Shown here in pieces: positions 9,448-19,250 of a stretch of DNA of 64,000 bases. This stretch comes from Cryobacterium mannosilyticum (GTDB taxonomy: Bacteria > Actinomycetota > Actinomycetes > Actinomycetales > Microbacteriaceae). Below the pieces are notes generated by a model. It did not search any database. It saw nothing but the letters and a program-made list of their open reading frames with translations, and was not told the DNA's origin. The first letter of the stretch is position 1. Every line of letters begins with the position of its first letter. Location of the stretch: NCBI RefSeq assembly GCF_004402705.1, contig NZ_SOFM01000027.1:62001-126000 (forward strand). The letters run 5' to 3'. Made by a program: the position numbers and the translations under genes.

Positions 9448-10428
9448 TCAGTCGGAGAGCAGGGCGTGGCAGCGTACGAGGCGGGCCAGCCACCAGTCGC
9501 GCCGCTCGGCGGATGCCGCGTAACGGTCGAGAAGGTCAGGGTCAGGGGTGACCCGGCGCACCGGGATGCTGCCGCCGACCGGCAGGATCGGCTCCCGAGT
9601 GACATCCGCCGCCAGCAGTGACGCGGTGCCCAGGCCGCAGTCGTAGTCGAGGCCGGGGATCGCGGCGGCGAGGTGCGCGCCCATCGAGATGCCGACCGAG
9701 GTGTCGAGGGCGCTGGAGACGACGACCGGGAGGCCGGCCTCCGCGATCAGCGCCAGTGCCGCGTGGATGCCGCCGAGCGGGCCGGCCTTGATCACGAGGA
9801 TGTCCGCGGAGTCCGTGCGGGCCACCAGAAGCGGGTCATCGGCGCGGCGCACGCTCTCGTCCGCGGCGACGCCCACGTCGAGGTACGCGGTGCGGCTGCG
9901 GATCTCGGCGAGCTCCTCGATGCTCGCGCACGGCTGCTCCACGTACTCGAGGTCGAACTCGTTCAGTGCGTGGATGGCGTGCTCGGCCTCGTCCACGTTC
10001 CACAGCCCGTTCGCGTCGACCCGGATGCGTCCCTCCGGCCCGAGAACGTCCCGCACCGCCCGCACCCGGGCGACATCGTCGGCGAGGGTCTGGCTGGGGG
10101 CCGCCACCTTCACCTTCGCGGTGCGGCAGCCGGGGAAACGGGCGAGAACACCGGCCACCTCGGCCGCGTCGACGGCCGGCACGGTGGCGTTGACCGGGAT
10201 GCGGTCGCGGAGCAGGGCCGGGGTCTTCTCCCAGCCGAAGTCGATGGCCGCGCGGAGCCAGGCGGCGGCCTCGGTGTCGTCGTACTCGGCGAATGGGGAG
10301 AACTCGGTCCAGCCCTCCGGGCCCTGCAGCAGCAGCGCCTCACGGTTGTCGATGCCGCGGAAACGCGTGACCAACGGCAACGCGACGACGCGGGCCGTTC
10401 CGAGCAGATCGTCCAGGGAGGGAAGCAT
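9448..10428 (-). CDS. menC: o-Succinylbenzoate synthase
   Basis: Menaquinone pathway enzyme of the enolase superfamily (326 aa) that dehydrates SHCHC to o-succinylbenzoate. Visible motifs are the catalytic AKVKVA (Lys near 115), VRVDANGLWNVDEA for the metal ligand Asp, YVEQPC, VAADESVR and the second lysine in ILVIKAGPLGG. The ATG at 10428 gives MLPSLDDLLG. A longer open frame upstream has no coding support. A hairpin at 10468-10520 separates it from the preceding minus-strand gene. Confidence 0.93.
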   Translation of the reverse strand: MLPSLDDLLGTARVVALPLVTRFRGIDNREALLLQGPEGWTEFSPFAEYDDTEAAAWLRAAIDFGWEKTPALLRDRIPVNATVPAVDAAEVAGVLARFPGCRTAKVKVAAPSQTLADDVARVRAVRDVLGPEGRIRVDANGLWNVDEAEHAIHALNEFDLEYVEQPCASIEELAEIRSRTAYLDVGVAADESVRRADDPLLVARTDSADILVIKAGPLGGIHAALALIAEAGLPVVVSSALDTSVGISMGAHLAAAIPGLDYDCGLGTASLLAADVTREPILPVGGSIPVRRVTPDPDLLDRYAASAERRDWWLARLVRCHALLSD

Positions 10429-10467
10429 GTTCCCAGTGTGCCAGCAGCGGGTCAGCGCCGCTGACGC

Positions 10468-10520
10468 ACCCCTGCCGGCTGCCGCGGCCGACGCGACCGG
10501 GCGCGGCAGCCGGCAGGGGT
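10468..10520 (-). terminator. Long GC-rich hairpin between menC and the upstream gene
   Basis: Perfect 19-bp arms ACCCCTGCCGGCTGCCGCG (10468-10486) and its complement (10502-10520), 15-base loop. There is no T run. It follows the stop of the 87-aa gene in transcription direction, so it may terminate or attenuate that transcript ahead of menC. Confidence 0.7.
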
Positions 10521-10529
10521 CAGGATGGG

Positions 10530-10793
10530 TCAGAGACCGTCCTGCCCGAACACCCCGTCCACGTCGAGATCGATGTCCTGTCCGTCCTCCGGCTTCACAT
10601 TGAGCACCGCGAACGGGATGCCGGGGGCGATGAGCAGGTAGGCGTCCTCGAACCGGCCGCCGCCGCTGTTCACCATCAACCAATACGGTTTGCCCGTCGT
10701 GATCGCCGCGTCGATCTCGGTCTGGATGGAGTCGATCGAGCGGCCGGCGAGGGAGTACTGCTGGCCACCGTAGACGATGTCGACACGGTTCAT
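10530..10793 (-). CDS. Uncharacterised 87-aa protein
   Basis: Small soluble protein, unrecognised. It opens MNRVDIVYGGQQYSLAGR and has a basic-to-acidic trend, with ITTGKPYWLMVNSGGGRFED in the middle and an acidic end. Its start overlaps the upstream gene's stop by 4 bases, so both are probably made together. The two are likely functional partners, possibly linked to the sigma-factor gene before them. No signal peptide, membrane segment or catalytic motif is seen. Confidence 0.75.
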   Translation of the reverse strand: MNRVDIVYGGQQYSLAGRSIDSIQTEIDAAITTGKPYWLMVNSGGGRFEDAYLLIAPGIPFAVLNVKPEDGQDIDLDVDGVFGQDGL

Positions 10794-11122
10794 GAGTCAT
10801 CCTTCACTGTCACGACGGCTGTGGCGCGGTGCGGCTCCGGGACCAGTTGCAGGCCCCCGGAGGAATTCGCCGTGAGCATCAGGGCTTCGATCCACTCCCG
10901 GTTGAGGCTGGGCGACCTACCGCCGAAGTACTTGTAGGTCAGGGGGATGGCCGGGTGCAACCAGATTGTGCTCCGGCCGTCCCCACCCTGCGGATCGTCA
11001 CGCCAGGTGAAGTAGAAACACTCGCCGCGGCGCAGCTTCGCGCCGATGACAACCTGGATGTGGGCCAGGACCCGATCATCGAAGTCGGCCGACAACGTCG
11101 AGTTGTAGGTCAGCTTGCCCAT
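10790..11122 (-). CDS. Microbacteriaceae small conserved protein (DUF7882-like)
   Basis: A 110-aa protein with the pattern MGKLTYNSTLSADFDDRVLAH, KLRRGECFYF, STIWLHPAIPLTYKY and ANSSGGLQLVPEP. This matches a family very common in Microbacteriaceae; homologues are often labelled 'ATP-dependent DNA ligase', but this sequence shows no ligase motif (no KxDG), so that label should not be used. Function unknown. It forms a two-gene unit with the 87-aa gene. A diverged relative is present in the integrated element at 44100-44414. Confidence 0.8.
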   Translation of the reverse strand: MGKLTYNSTLSADFDDRVLAHIQVVIGAKLRRGECFYFTWRDDPQGGDGRSTIWLHPAIPLTYKYFGGRSPSLNREWIEALMLTANSSGGLQLVPEPHRATAVVTVKDDS

Positions 11123-11208
11123 CTCAAAACCCCCGTTTTAGTGACTACAAGCGACAATACGCGTGAACCGTGGTCTCGGGATACTCTCAGTTCGGGGGAA
11201 ACCGGACG

Positions 11209-12213
11209 TCAATCCCGAAGGTATCGCTCCAGCCGCGGCACGTGCAGGAGGGCCAGGGCCCGCTTCTCGATCTGCCGCACCCGTTCCCGGGTGACGCCCT
11301 GGATCACGGCGATCTGGTCGAGGGTGCGCGGCTCGTCGCCGTCCAGGCCGAACCGGGCGATGAGAATGGCCCGTTCGCGCGGCGGCAGGGCATCCAGGTA
11401 GAAGCCGATGTCGGCCGCCCGGAGGGTGATGGTGGCGTACTCATCGGGCTGGGGCAGATCATCGTCGATGATCAGCTCGGAGATGTCGCCGATCCCATCG
11501 CCCACCGGTGCGTGCAGCGAGATCGGCTCGTTGTCGTACTGGAGCAGCCGGGAAACGTCCCTGGCCGGGATCTGCGCCGCCTCGGAGAGCTCGCGCAGGG
11601 TGGGGTCGCGGTCGAGCGTGCTGGTCAGGTCACGGCGGATGCGCTTGATCTTGTTCAACTTCTCCGCGGTGTGCACGGGGATGCGGATCATCCGGGATTT
11701 GTCCGCCATTCCACGGTGGATGGCCTGCCGGATCCACCAGGTGGCATAGGTCGAGAACTTGTAGCCGGTCATGAAGTCGTACTTCTCGACCGCGCGAACC
11801 AGACCGATGTTCCCGTCCTGCACGAGGTCCATGATCGGGACGCCGCGGCCGGAGTAGTGCTTGGCGATGCTCACCACCAGGCGGAGGTTCGCCTCGATGA
11901 AGTGGTTCTTCGCCCGGCCGCCGTCGTGGGCCAGCCAGGCCAGCTCGCGGGCATAGGCCGGATCGGACACTCCCCGGGTCAGCCGCTCAGCGGCGAACAA
12001 GCCGACCTCGATGCGGCGGGCGAGCTCGACCTCGTCGAGCGCGGTGAGCAGAGGACCCTTCCCGATGCGGCGCAGATAGTCGCCGAAGGCGTCCGTGGAC
12101 GCCCGGCTGTACCGGGAGACCGAGGAAGAACCGGCTCCCCGGCCGGGGGAGGAGGCGGCCGGCGGCGCGGACGGCAACGGGGCCGAAAGCGGCGTCTGGA
12201 TCAGGGCGCTCAT
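11209..12213 (-). CDS. Sigma-70 family RNA polymerase sigma factor (group 2 type)
   Basis: A 334-aa sigma factor containing regions 1.2 to 4.2 but no acidic region 1.1. Region 2 shows the core-binding and -10 recognition helices (VQDGNIGLVRAVEKYDF, KFSTYATWWIRQAIHR). Region 3 starts at RIPVHTAEKLNKIKR, and region 4.2 is LDQIAVIQGVTRERVRQIEKR. A Ser/Pro/Ala-rich N-terminal tail of about 40 residues is unstructured. It resembles the non-essential HrdB-like sigma factors of actinobacteria, used in stress or stationary phase. Its start is coupled to a small upstream ORF. Confidence 0.92.
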   Translation of the reverse strand: MSALIQTPLSAPLPSAPPAASSPGRGAGSSSVSRYSRASTDAFGDYLRRIGKGPLLTALDEVELARRIEVGLFAAERLTRGVSDPAYARELAWLAHDGGRAKNHFIEANLRLVVSIAKHYSGRGVPIMDLVQDGNIGLVRAVEKYDFMTGYKFSTYATWWIRQAIHRGMADKSRMIRIPVHTAEKLNKIKRIRRDLTSTLDRDPTLRELSEAAQIPARDVSRLLQYDNEPISLHAPVGDGIGDISELIIDDDLPQPDEYATITLRAADIGFYLDALPPRERAILIARFGLDGDEPRTLDQIAVIQGVTRERVRQIEKRALALLHVPRLERYLRD

Positions 12214-12350
12214 CAGCGCACCACCCCGACGAGGTCAGATCGGGAATCGATCTCACAAACGTGCACGAAACGGCGGTTCCCCTCAGCGCTGATCGCGTCA
12301 CTCGCGTTCACATCGTTGTGGAATGCTGCCCCTGCGTCATATCCAGCCAT
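12213..12350 (-). CDS. 45-aa ORF translationally coupled to the sigma factor
   Basis: ATG at 12350 is preceded by GGAGG with a 5-base spacer, a strong ribosome site. The product begins MAGYDAGAAFHNDVNASDAI and ends DSRSDLVGVVR. Its TGA shares one base with the sigma-factor ATG (TGATG), an arrangement typical of translational coupling. No known domain is recognised. It could be a coupled leader peptide or a small partner such as an anti-sigma or stability factor; only the arrangement supports it. Confidence 0.6.
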   Translation of the reverse strand: MAGYDAGAAFHNDVNASDAISAEGNRRFVHVCEIDSRSDLVGVVR

Positions 12351-12565
12351 GACTACCTCCGGGTCGATCTCGGGTGATCTCAGGCCCTTAGTACACATGG
12401 TGAAAACGTGCCCCTCAAGGGGGTTGACTTCTCGCCACCCCTAGGAGTAATTGAGGTCTTCTCACGGCGTGTCGGCACGCTGCACGAGGCCCTGGTCTGC
12501 TACCGCGCGCCGCGAGCGACCCAGGGTCGCGGGTCGGCGCCGCCCCGCCCGCGTAGGCTGGCGGG

Positions 12566-13477
<912 letters not shown>

Positions 13478-13479
13478 CG

Positions 13480-14667
13480 GTGACCCGTGAGCTCCGCACG
13501 GTCCCGGCAGGCGAGCCCCTCGACCTGATGGTGCTCCTGCGGGAGGCGCTCGCCGGCGCCGGTCCCGCCCTGCTCCCGGTGCCCGCCCTGCTCCCCGTCC
13601 CCGGGGTCGCCGGGGGAACCACCGTGCCGCGCCGGGTGGCCGTGGTGATCGAGACGTCGGGGTCGACGGATGTCCCCAAACGCGTGATGCTCGGCACCGA
13701 CGCGCTGCTCAGCAGCGCTGCCGCCTCCACCGTGGCCCTCGATGGTGCCGGCCAGTGGCTGCTCGCGCTCCCGGCGCATTACATCGCGGGGGTGCAGGTG
13801 CTCGTGCGGTCGATCGTGGCCCAGACCACCCCGGTGGTGCTGCCCGTCGGGCACTTCGACCCGGCGGCCTTCCAGGCCGGCGCGGAGCGTCTGGCCGAAC
13901 CGTTGCGGTACACCTCGCTGGTGCCGGCCCAGCTGGCCCGACTCGTCGCCGAGGCCGACGGCGACCGGCGCCTGCTGGCCGTGCTCCGCCGATTCACCGG
14001 CATCCTCGTCGGCGGGCAGGCCACCCCCGCCGGCCTCCTCGCCCGCGCGGCGGACCTCGACCTGCGGGTGGTGCGCACCTACGGTTCCTCGGAGACGGCC
14101 GGCGGCTGCGTCTACGACGGGCTGCCGATCGGCGACACCGAGGTGCGCGCCGTCGACGGTCAGCTCGAGATCTCGGGGTCGGTGCTGGCCGAGGGCTACC
14201 TCGGCGACCCCGAGCTGACCCGGGAACGCTTCAGGCAGGTGCGCGGGGTGCGCTGGTACCGCACCGGCGACCTGGGCGAGGTCGACCCGGCCACCGGGCT
14301 CGTGCGGGTGCTCGGGCGCCAGGACAACGTCATCATCTCGGGCGGTGAGAAGGTGTCCCTCGACGCCGTGGAGCGGGTCGTGCGATCGCTTCCCGGCCTG
14401 GCCGAGGCCGTGGCGGTCGCGGCGGACGATGACCGCTGGGGCCAGGTGCCGGTCGTCGTCGTCCCGTCCCCGGCCGTCCCGTCCCTGCATCCTCCCCTGG
14501 CGCTCGGCCCTGAGCCGCTCGACCGGGTGAGGGCCGCGACGGGGGCCGTGCTCGGTCCGGCGGCACGGCCGGCGCGGCTCGTCTTCGTCGCCTCGATTCC
14601 GCTCCTCGCGTCCGGCAAGCCGGATCGCCAGGAGCTCGGGCGACTGGCCGGGGCCGCCAAGAAGTAG
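13480..14667 (+). CDS. menE: o-Succinylbenzoate-CoA ligase
   Basis: Adenylate-forming ligase (395 aa; actinobacterial MenE is shorter than the ~450-480 aa Bacillus type). The nucleotide-binding loop reads IETSGSTDVPKRVML; most family members have TSGSTGxPK, so Asp replaces Gly here. Later motifs are RTYGSSETAGGCVYDG, WYRTGDLGEVDPATG and GRQDNVIISGGEKVSLD, and the C-terminal catalytic lysine lies in LLASGKPDRQEL. GTG start at 13480, nearly contiguous with menB. Confidence 0.93.
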   Translation: MTRELRTVPAGEPLDLMVLLREALAGAGPALLPVPALLPVPGVAGGTTVPRRVAVVIETSGSTDVPKRVMLGTDALLSSAAASTVALDGAGQWLLALPAHYIAGVQVLVRSIVAQTTPVVLPVGHFDPAAFQAGAERLAEPLRYTSLVPAQLARLVAEADGDRRLLAVLRRFTGILVGGQATPAGLLARAADLDLRVVRTYGSSETAGGCVYDGLPIGDTEVRAVDGQLEISGSVLAEGYLGDPELTRERFRQVRGVRWYRTGDLGEVDPATGLVRVLGRQDNVIISGGEKVSLDAVERVVRSLPGLAEAVAVAADDDRWGQVPVVVVPSPAVPSLHPPLALGPEPLDRVRAATGAVLGPAARPARLVFVASIPLLASGKPDRQELGRLAGAAKK

Positions 14668-14676
14668 CATGAATGC

Positions 14677-15729
14677 GTGGCACAACCAGCGCGGCCGATC
14701 AGGCCCAAAATGCAGCGTTTGAACCCCTCGGCGTCCACCGGGGCCCAGCCCGGGTCGGGCAGGACGACCGGCTCAGGCAGGACGACCGGGAAATCGGGCA
14801 ACCCCGCCAAGCGGAACGCCCCCCGGACCAGCGGGGTGGCTGCAGGCCGGCCGGCGACGGCCGGCGACTGGGTGTCCGGCGCGCGCCTCCGCACGCTTCC
14901 GCTGGCCATCGCACCGGTGGCCCTCGGCACCGGGGCGGCCATCGTCGCCAGCGAACCGGGCGCCTACCACTGGGTGCGGGCGCTGCTCGCGCTGATGGTG
15001 GCCCTGTCCCTGCAGATCGGCGTCAACTACGCGAATGACTATTCGGACGGCATCCGCGGCACCGACGCCAACCGGATCGGCCCGGCCCGGCTGACCGGTG
15101 GCGGCGCGGCACGGCCGAGCGCGGTACTGACCGTGGCCCTGGCCTTCTTCGCGCTCGCCGCGCTGGCCGGCCTCACCCTCGTCGTGCTGACCGGTCAATG
15201 GTGGCTGCTGCTGGTCGGCGCCGCGGCCATCGTCGCCGCCTGGTTCTACACCGGCGGACGTCGCCCCTACGGCTACTTCGGCCTCGGCGAGCTCTTCGTG
15301 TTCGTGTTCTTCGGCCTCGTCGCAACACTCGGCACCACGTTCGTGCAGGTGGGCACCGTCAACACGGAAAGCTGGCTGAGCGGGGTCGGCATCGGCCTGA
15401 TCGCCTGCGCCGTGCTGATGGTGAACAACCTGCGCGACCGTGAACCCGACCGGGTCTCGGGCAAGCGCACCCTCGCGGTGCTGATCGGCGACACGGCGTC
15501 GCGGGTCGTGTTCTGCGTCTTCCTGCTCGTGCCGTTCCTGATCGCCGGGTTCTTCGGGCTGTTCTACCCGCTGGCCTGGTTCACGTACTTCGTGTTGTTC
15601 CTGGCCGTGCCAGCCGGACTGATCGTCGTCACCGCGACCACGTCGAAGGAGCTCGTGCTCGCGCTGAAGCTGACCAGCCTCGCGTCCCTGGCCTACGGCG
15701 TGTTACTCGCCCTGGCGTTCGCGCTGTAG
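14677..15729 (+). CDS. menA: 1,4-Dihydroxy-2-naphthoate polyprenyltransferase
   Basis: UbiA-family membrane prenyltransferase joining the polyprenyl tail to DHNA. It has about nine hydrophobic segments. The first Asp-rich motif is NYANDYSDGIRGTDANR near 112 and the second is NNLRDREPDRVSGKRTLA near 250. The first 70 residues are a Gly/Ser/Thr-rich basic extension (TGAQPGSGRTTGSGRTTGKS) not found in the core family, so the real start could be further in. The 3' end overlaps the convergent DUF4229 gene by 27 bases. Confidence 0.93.
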   Translation: MAQPARPIRPKMQRLNPSASTGAQPGSGRTTGSGRTTGKSGNPAKRNAPRTSGVAAGRPATAGDWVSGARLRTLPLAIAPVALGTGAAIVASEPGAYHWVRALLALMVALSLQIGVNYANDYSDGIRGTDANRIGPARLTGGGAARPSAVLTVALAFFALAALAGLTLVVLTGQWWLLLVGAAAIVAAWFYTGGRRPYGYFGLGELFVFVFFGLVATLGTTFVQVGTVNTESWLSGVGIGLIACAVLMVNNLRDREPDRVSGKRTLAVLIGDTASRVVFCVFLLVPFLIAGFFGLFYPLAWFTYFVLFLAVPAGLIVVTATTSKELVLALKLTSLASLAYGVLLALAFAL

Positions 15730-16002
15730 CGCGTCGCCGGCGGCGCGGTCGATCGCCGCGTCCTCGGACTCGGCGTCGGGGTGGGCCGTCTCCGCGACCG
15801 GGTGCCGGGCCTCGTACAGGCCGCGTGCGACCCGCTCGCGGGGCGTGCGCAGGAAGAGGTAGGACAGGCAGACGCCGATCAACGCCGCGACGAGGGCCGC
15901 GATCCACCAGGTGATCTGCAGGGCCAGCAGGATCGCGAGCGGAACGGCGAACAGGAGCACGCGGTAGACGGAGTAGGTCACCCAGGCGGGAACAGCTTTC
16001 AT
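15703..16002 (-). CDS. DUF4229 membrane protein
   Basis: A 99-aa protein with two adjacent hydrophobic segments (VYRVLLFAVPLAILLAL and WWIAALVAALIGVCLSYLFL), then LRTPRERVARGLYEAR and an acidic cytoplasmic tail. This pattern fits the actinobacterial DUF4229 family, commonly beside men genes. No biochemical role is known. Convergent with menA, overlapping it by 27 bases. Confidence 0.82.
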   Translation of the reverse strand: MKAVPAWVTYSVYRVLLFAVPLAILLALQITWWIAALVAALIGVCLSYLFLRTPRERVARGLYEARHPVAETAHPDAESEDAAIDRAAGDALQRERQGE

Positions 16003-16071
16003 GGTTCCAGCTTAGGTCTCCGTCCCGCAGCTACACACCGATCTCTCGGCTGGGCGCTCTAGAATGGCCGA

Positions 16072-16506
16072 ATGGTCAAGGTGTGGATTGTCGTGGGGCT
16101 AGCGGTCGTCATTCTGACCGTCTATTCCCTGGTCGACTGTGCGACCACCGCCCACAATCGCGTGCGAGGACTGCCGCGGTGGGTGTGGATGTTCGTCATC
16201 TTCCTGGTCCCGGTCGTGGGCCCGCTGCTCTGGCTGATCGTGGGCCGCGGTCGCCGCGGTGCGGGCGTCGCCCGGTCGATGGCCCCCGACGACGACCTCG
16301 ATTTCCTCAAGGGCCTCGGTCGGCAGAAGACCGACGAGGAGCGCATTCGGGCACTCGAACAGGAACTGGCCGACCTCGACAAACCGGACCCGCGCACCGG
16401 CTCGACCGGCAGCCCAGAGGTGCCTGGTTCGACCGGCACGGCGGGTTTCGACCCCAAACAGGCGGATCCGGGCGAGGGCGAACTGCCCGGCCGACGGGAT
16501 GCCTGA
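16072..16506 (+). CDS. PLD nuclease N-terminal-like membrane protein
   Basis: A 144-aa protein with two N-terminal membrane segments (VWIVVGLAVVILTVYSLV and WVWMFVIFLVPVVGPLLWLI) and the RGLPRWVWMF linker typical of the PLDc_N domain. No phospholipase HKD motif is present, so it is not an enzyme by this evidence. The cytoplasmic tail includes a helical EERIRALEQELADLD and a Gly/Pro-rich end. Its stop overlaps the menD start, suggesting co-translation. Confidence 0.83.
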   Translation: MVKVWIVVGLAVVILTVYSLVDCATTAHNRVRGLPRWVWMFVIFLVPVVGPLLWLIVGRGRRGAGVARSMAPDDDLDFLKGLGRQKTDEERIRALEQELADLDKPDPRTGSTGSPEVPGSTGTAGFDPKQADPGEGELPGRRDA

Positions 16507-18211
16507 GGCGTCAGGCAGCGGCAGCCCGGCCACCGATTTCAGCGTCGCGCTCCTCGGCGCGTTCGCGCGGCTCGGCGTGCGCGACGTCGTCCTCAGCCCC
16601 GGCGCCCGGTCGCAGGCGCTCGCCCTGGTCTGTGCGGAACTCGAACGGCTCGACCTGATCCGGCTGCATGTGCGCATCGACGAGCGCGGCGCCGGTTTCC
16701 TGGCGCTCGGCCTGGCCGTCGAATCCGGCCGCCCGGCCCTGGTCGTCTGCACGTCCGGAACCGCCGTGGCCAACCTCCACCCCGCCGTGCTCGAGGCGCA
16801 CCACTCCGGGGTGCCGATGATCCTTCTCACGGCCGACCGGCCCGACGAGTTGCGCGGCATCCGTTCGAACCAGACCACGGTGCAGCCGGGATTGTTCGGG
16901 CCGGCGACACGGCTCTGCGTCGACGTGCCGGCGCCGGCCGGGCAACCGGGGGAGGCGGCGGCTGCCGCGGCGCTGGCGTGTCAGGCGACGGATGCGGCCA
17001 CCGGCCGGGACTCCGCCGACCCGGGCCCGGTGCAGCTGAACCTCGCCTTCCGGGAGCCGCTCTCGGCGCCGGTGGACCTGACGGAGCACTCCCTTCCTGC
17101 CGTCGACTCGCCGGCCCCGGTGCGGCCGCGGCCCGAGCCGGCTCCCGCGGTGCGGGTGGCGGCCGGCCCACGCACCGTGGTCATCGCCGGCACCGGTGCC
17201 ACAGCGGCGGCCGAGGCCTTCGCCCGTTCCGGCGGCTGGCCGCTGCTCGCCGAGGTCAGCAGCGGGGCGCGCTTCGGCCCGAACCTGGTCGGCGCCTACC
17301 GCGAGCTGCTCCAGGCCGACGAGTTCGGCGGCCGCGTGGAGCGGGCCGTCGTGTTCGGCCACCCCACGCTCAGCCGGGAGATCCCGGCGCTGCTCCAGAG
17401 GGACGACGTCGACACCATCGTCGTGGCGGCGACCGGCGCCGAATGGTTCAACCCCGGGCGACGGGTGCGGGTGTTCGCCCGGTCGGTCATCGCCGATGAG
17501 ACGGCCGTCGTGGCCGCCGGCACCCGCGAGGCACGGGAGTGGCTCGGCCGGTGGGTGATGACCAGCCGTCAGCTGCTCGACGGCTCACCCGATCTGGCCA
17601 CGCCCCCGGTCGGCGAACGCGGCATGACCCGGGCCGAACTCGCCGCCCTCCGCGCCCCGGTCACCCGGCCGATCCTGGTCGACGCCGTGTGGCGCGCGTC
17701 CTGGCCCCACGATCGCCTCGTGCTCGGCGCCTCCCGCCTGATCCGCGAGGCCGACCGGCTCGTCGGTGGCAAGAAGATCCCGGTGCACTCCAACCGCGGC
17801 CTCGCCGGAATCGACGGCACCGTGGCCACGGCCGTCGGCATCGCCCTGGCCAGCCAGTTCGGCCCTGAGCCGCGCCCGGCCGGGGTCACCCGGCTGCTGC
17901 TCGGCGACCTAGCGCTGCTGCACGACGCCGGTTCCCTCCTGCTCACGCCGGGCGAACCGCCCCCGCGACTGCAGGTCATCGTCGGCAATGACGGCGGAGG
18001 AACCATTTTCGACGGCCTCGAGGTTGCGGCCTCCGCCCGCACGGAGTCGGTCGCCCGGGTTCTCTTCACCCCGCAGCGGATGGACTTCGCGCAGCTCGCA
18101 GCCGCCTACGGCTGGGAGTACGGCCGCGCCGGCACGCGGAGCGAGCTCGAGCAGGCCCTGACCATGCCGCCCGCCGGGCCGAGCCTCCTCGAGGTTCCGC
18201 TGGCCCGGTAG
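16499..18211 (+). CDS. menD: SEPHCHC synthase (MenD)
   Basis: Thiamine-diphosphate enzyme (570 aa) that adds succinic semialdehyde from 2-oxoglutarate to isochorismate. Signature regions are VVLSPGARSQALALVC near 23, DERGAGFLALGLA, CTSGTAVANLHPAVLEA and the ThDP site LLLGDLALLHDAGSLL with VIVGNDGGGTIFDGLE near 490. ATG 16499 overlaps the preceding stop by 8 bases. It uses the isochorismate supplied by MenF (19251-20483). Confidence 0.94.
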   Translation: MPEASGSGSPATDFSVALLGAFARLGVRDVVLSPGARSQALALVCAELERLDLIRLHVRIDERGAGFLALGLAVESGRPALVVCTSGTAVANLHPAVLEAHHSGVPMILLTADRPDELRGIRSNQTTVQPGLFGPATRLCVDVPAPAGQPGEAAAAAALACQATDAATGRDSADPGPVQLNLAFREPLSAPVDLTEHSLPAVDSPAPVRPRPEPAPAVRVAAGPRTVVIAGTGATAAAEAFARSGGWPLLAEVSSGARFGPNLVGAYRELLQADEFGGRVERAVVFGHPTLSREIPALLQRDDVDTIVVAATGAEWFNPGRRVRVFARSVIADETAVVAAGTREAREWLGRWVMTSRQLLDGSPDLATPPVGERGMTRAELAALRAPVTRPILVDAVWRASWPHDRLVLGASRLIREADRLVGGKKIPVHSNRGLAGIDGTVATAVGIALASQFGPEPRPAGVTRLLLGDLALLHDAGSLLLTPGEPPPRLQVIVGNDGGGTIFDGLEVAASARTESVARVLFTPQRMDFAQLAAAYGWEYGRAGTRSELEQALTMPPAGPSLLEVPLAR

Positions 18212-18323
18212 CCCGGGCACAAGGCCGGTGTTCGCTCTGGCGCGGCACGGGGCCGCTGCGCCAGAATGGCGTCCACCGGCGAATGATCGCCGGCATGGGC
18301 CAGGCGCGGACGAAGGGTGCACC

Positions 18324-19187
18324 GTGGGGAACCTCACGAAGAAGTTCTGGAACGACGACCCGATCTCGCTGCTCAGGGTGGGACCCGGTTTCCGGCTCTC
18401 CGACGTCGACCCCGGCTCGACCCCGGGCTTCGACGGTGTGGACAAGCAGAACGCGGACGACGCGCTGGCCGAGGGGGTCGGCGTGCTGTCCACCCTGCAG
18501 GAGAAGCTGTTCGCGTGCAGCAAGTTCGGTGACAACCGTCGGGTGCTGCTCGTGCTGCAGGCGATGGACACGGCAGGCAAGGGCGGGATCGTGCGGCACG
18601 TCGTCGGCTCGGTCGACCCGCAGGGCGTGCGGCTGTACGCGTTCAAGGCCCCGACCGAGGAGGAACGGGCGCACGACTTCCTCTGGCGGGTGCGGAAACG
18701 CCTGCCGGACGCCGGCCTGATCGGGGTCTTCGACCGTTCGCACTACGAGGACGTGCTGATCGCCCGGGTGCGCCGGCTGGTGCCGCCGGCCGAACTCGAG
18801 GCCCGCTACGACCAGATCAGGGACTTCGAGCAGCAGCTCGCCGACGAGGGAACCACGATCGTCAAGGTCATGCTGCAGATCGGCTCGGACGACCAGAAGG
18901 CTCGGCTGATGGAACGCCTCGACCGCCCGGACAAGCACTGGAAGTACAACCCGGGCGACGTAGACGAGCGGCTGCACTGGGATGAGTACCAGGAGGCCTA
19001 CCAGCTCGCCCTGGAGCGCACAGCGACGCCGGCAGCCCCCTGGTTCGTCGTTCCGGCGGAGAAGAAATGGTACGCCCGCCTCGCCGTGCAGCACCTGCTC
19101 ATCGACGCCCTCGAGCGGCTGCACCTCGACTGGCCGCCGGCCGCCTTCGACGTGCCCGCGGAGAAGGCCCGGCTGGCCGCGACCTGA
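18324..19187 (+). CDS. PPK2-family polyphosphate kinase
   Basis: A 287-aa polyphosphate:nucleotide phosphotransferase. The Walker A-like VLQAMDTAGKGGIVRHV near 80 is followed by the Walker B/lid segment GVFDRSHYEDVLIARVRRL near 140 and WKYNPGDVDERLHWDEY. The domain has single-copy length (class I or III type), so it phosphorylates AMP or ADP/GDP. GTG 18324 is preferred because the upstream 32 codons of open frame look non-coding. Not part of the menaquinone pathway despite its neighbours. Confidence 0.92.
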   Translation: MGNLTKKFWNDDPISLLRVGPGFRLSDVDPGSTPGFDGVDKQNADDALAEGVGVLSTLQEKLFACSKFGDNRRVLLVLQAMDTAGKGGIVRHVVGSVDPQGVRLYAFKAPTEEERAHDFLWRVRKRLPDAGLIGVFDRSHYEDVLIARVRRLVPPAELEARYDQIRDFEQQLADEGTTIVKVMLQIGSDDQKARLMERLDRPDKHWKYNPGDVDERLHWDEYQEAYQLALERTATPAAPWFVVPAEKKWYARLAVQHLLIDALERLHLDWPPAAFDVPAEKARLAAT

Positions 19188-19250
19188 ACCCACCTGCTCC
19201 GCCCTGACCCGCGCGCCCCGCGTCGATCTGGGCGGGCGGGCGGGGTGGCG

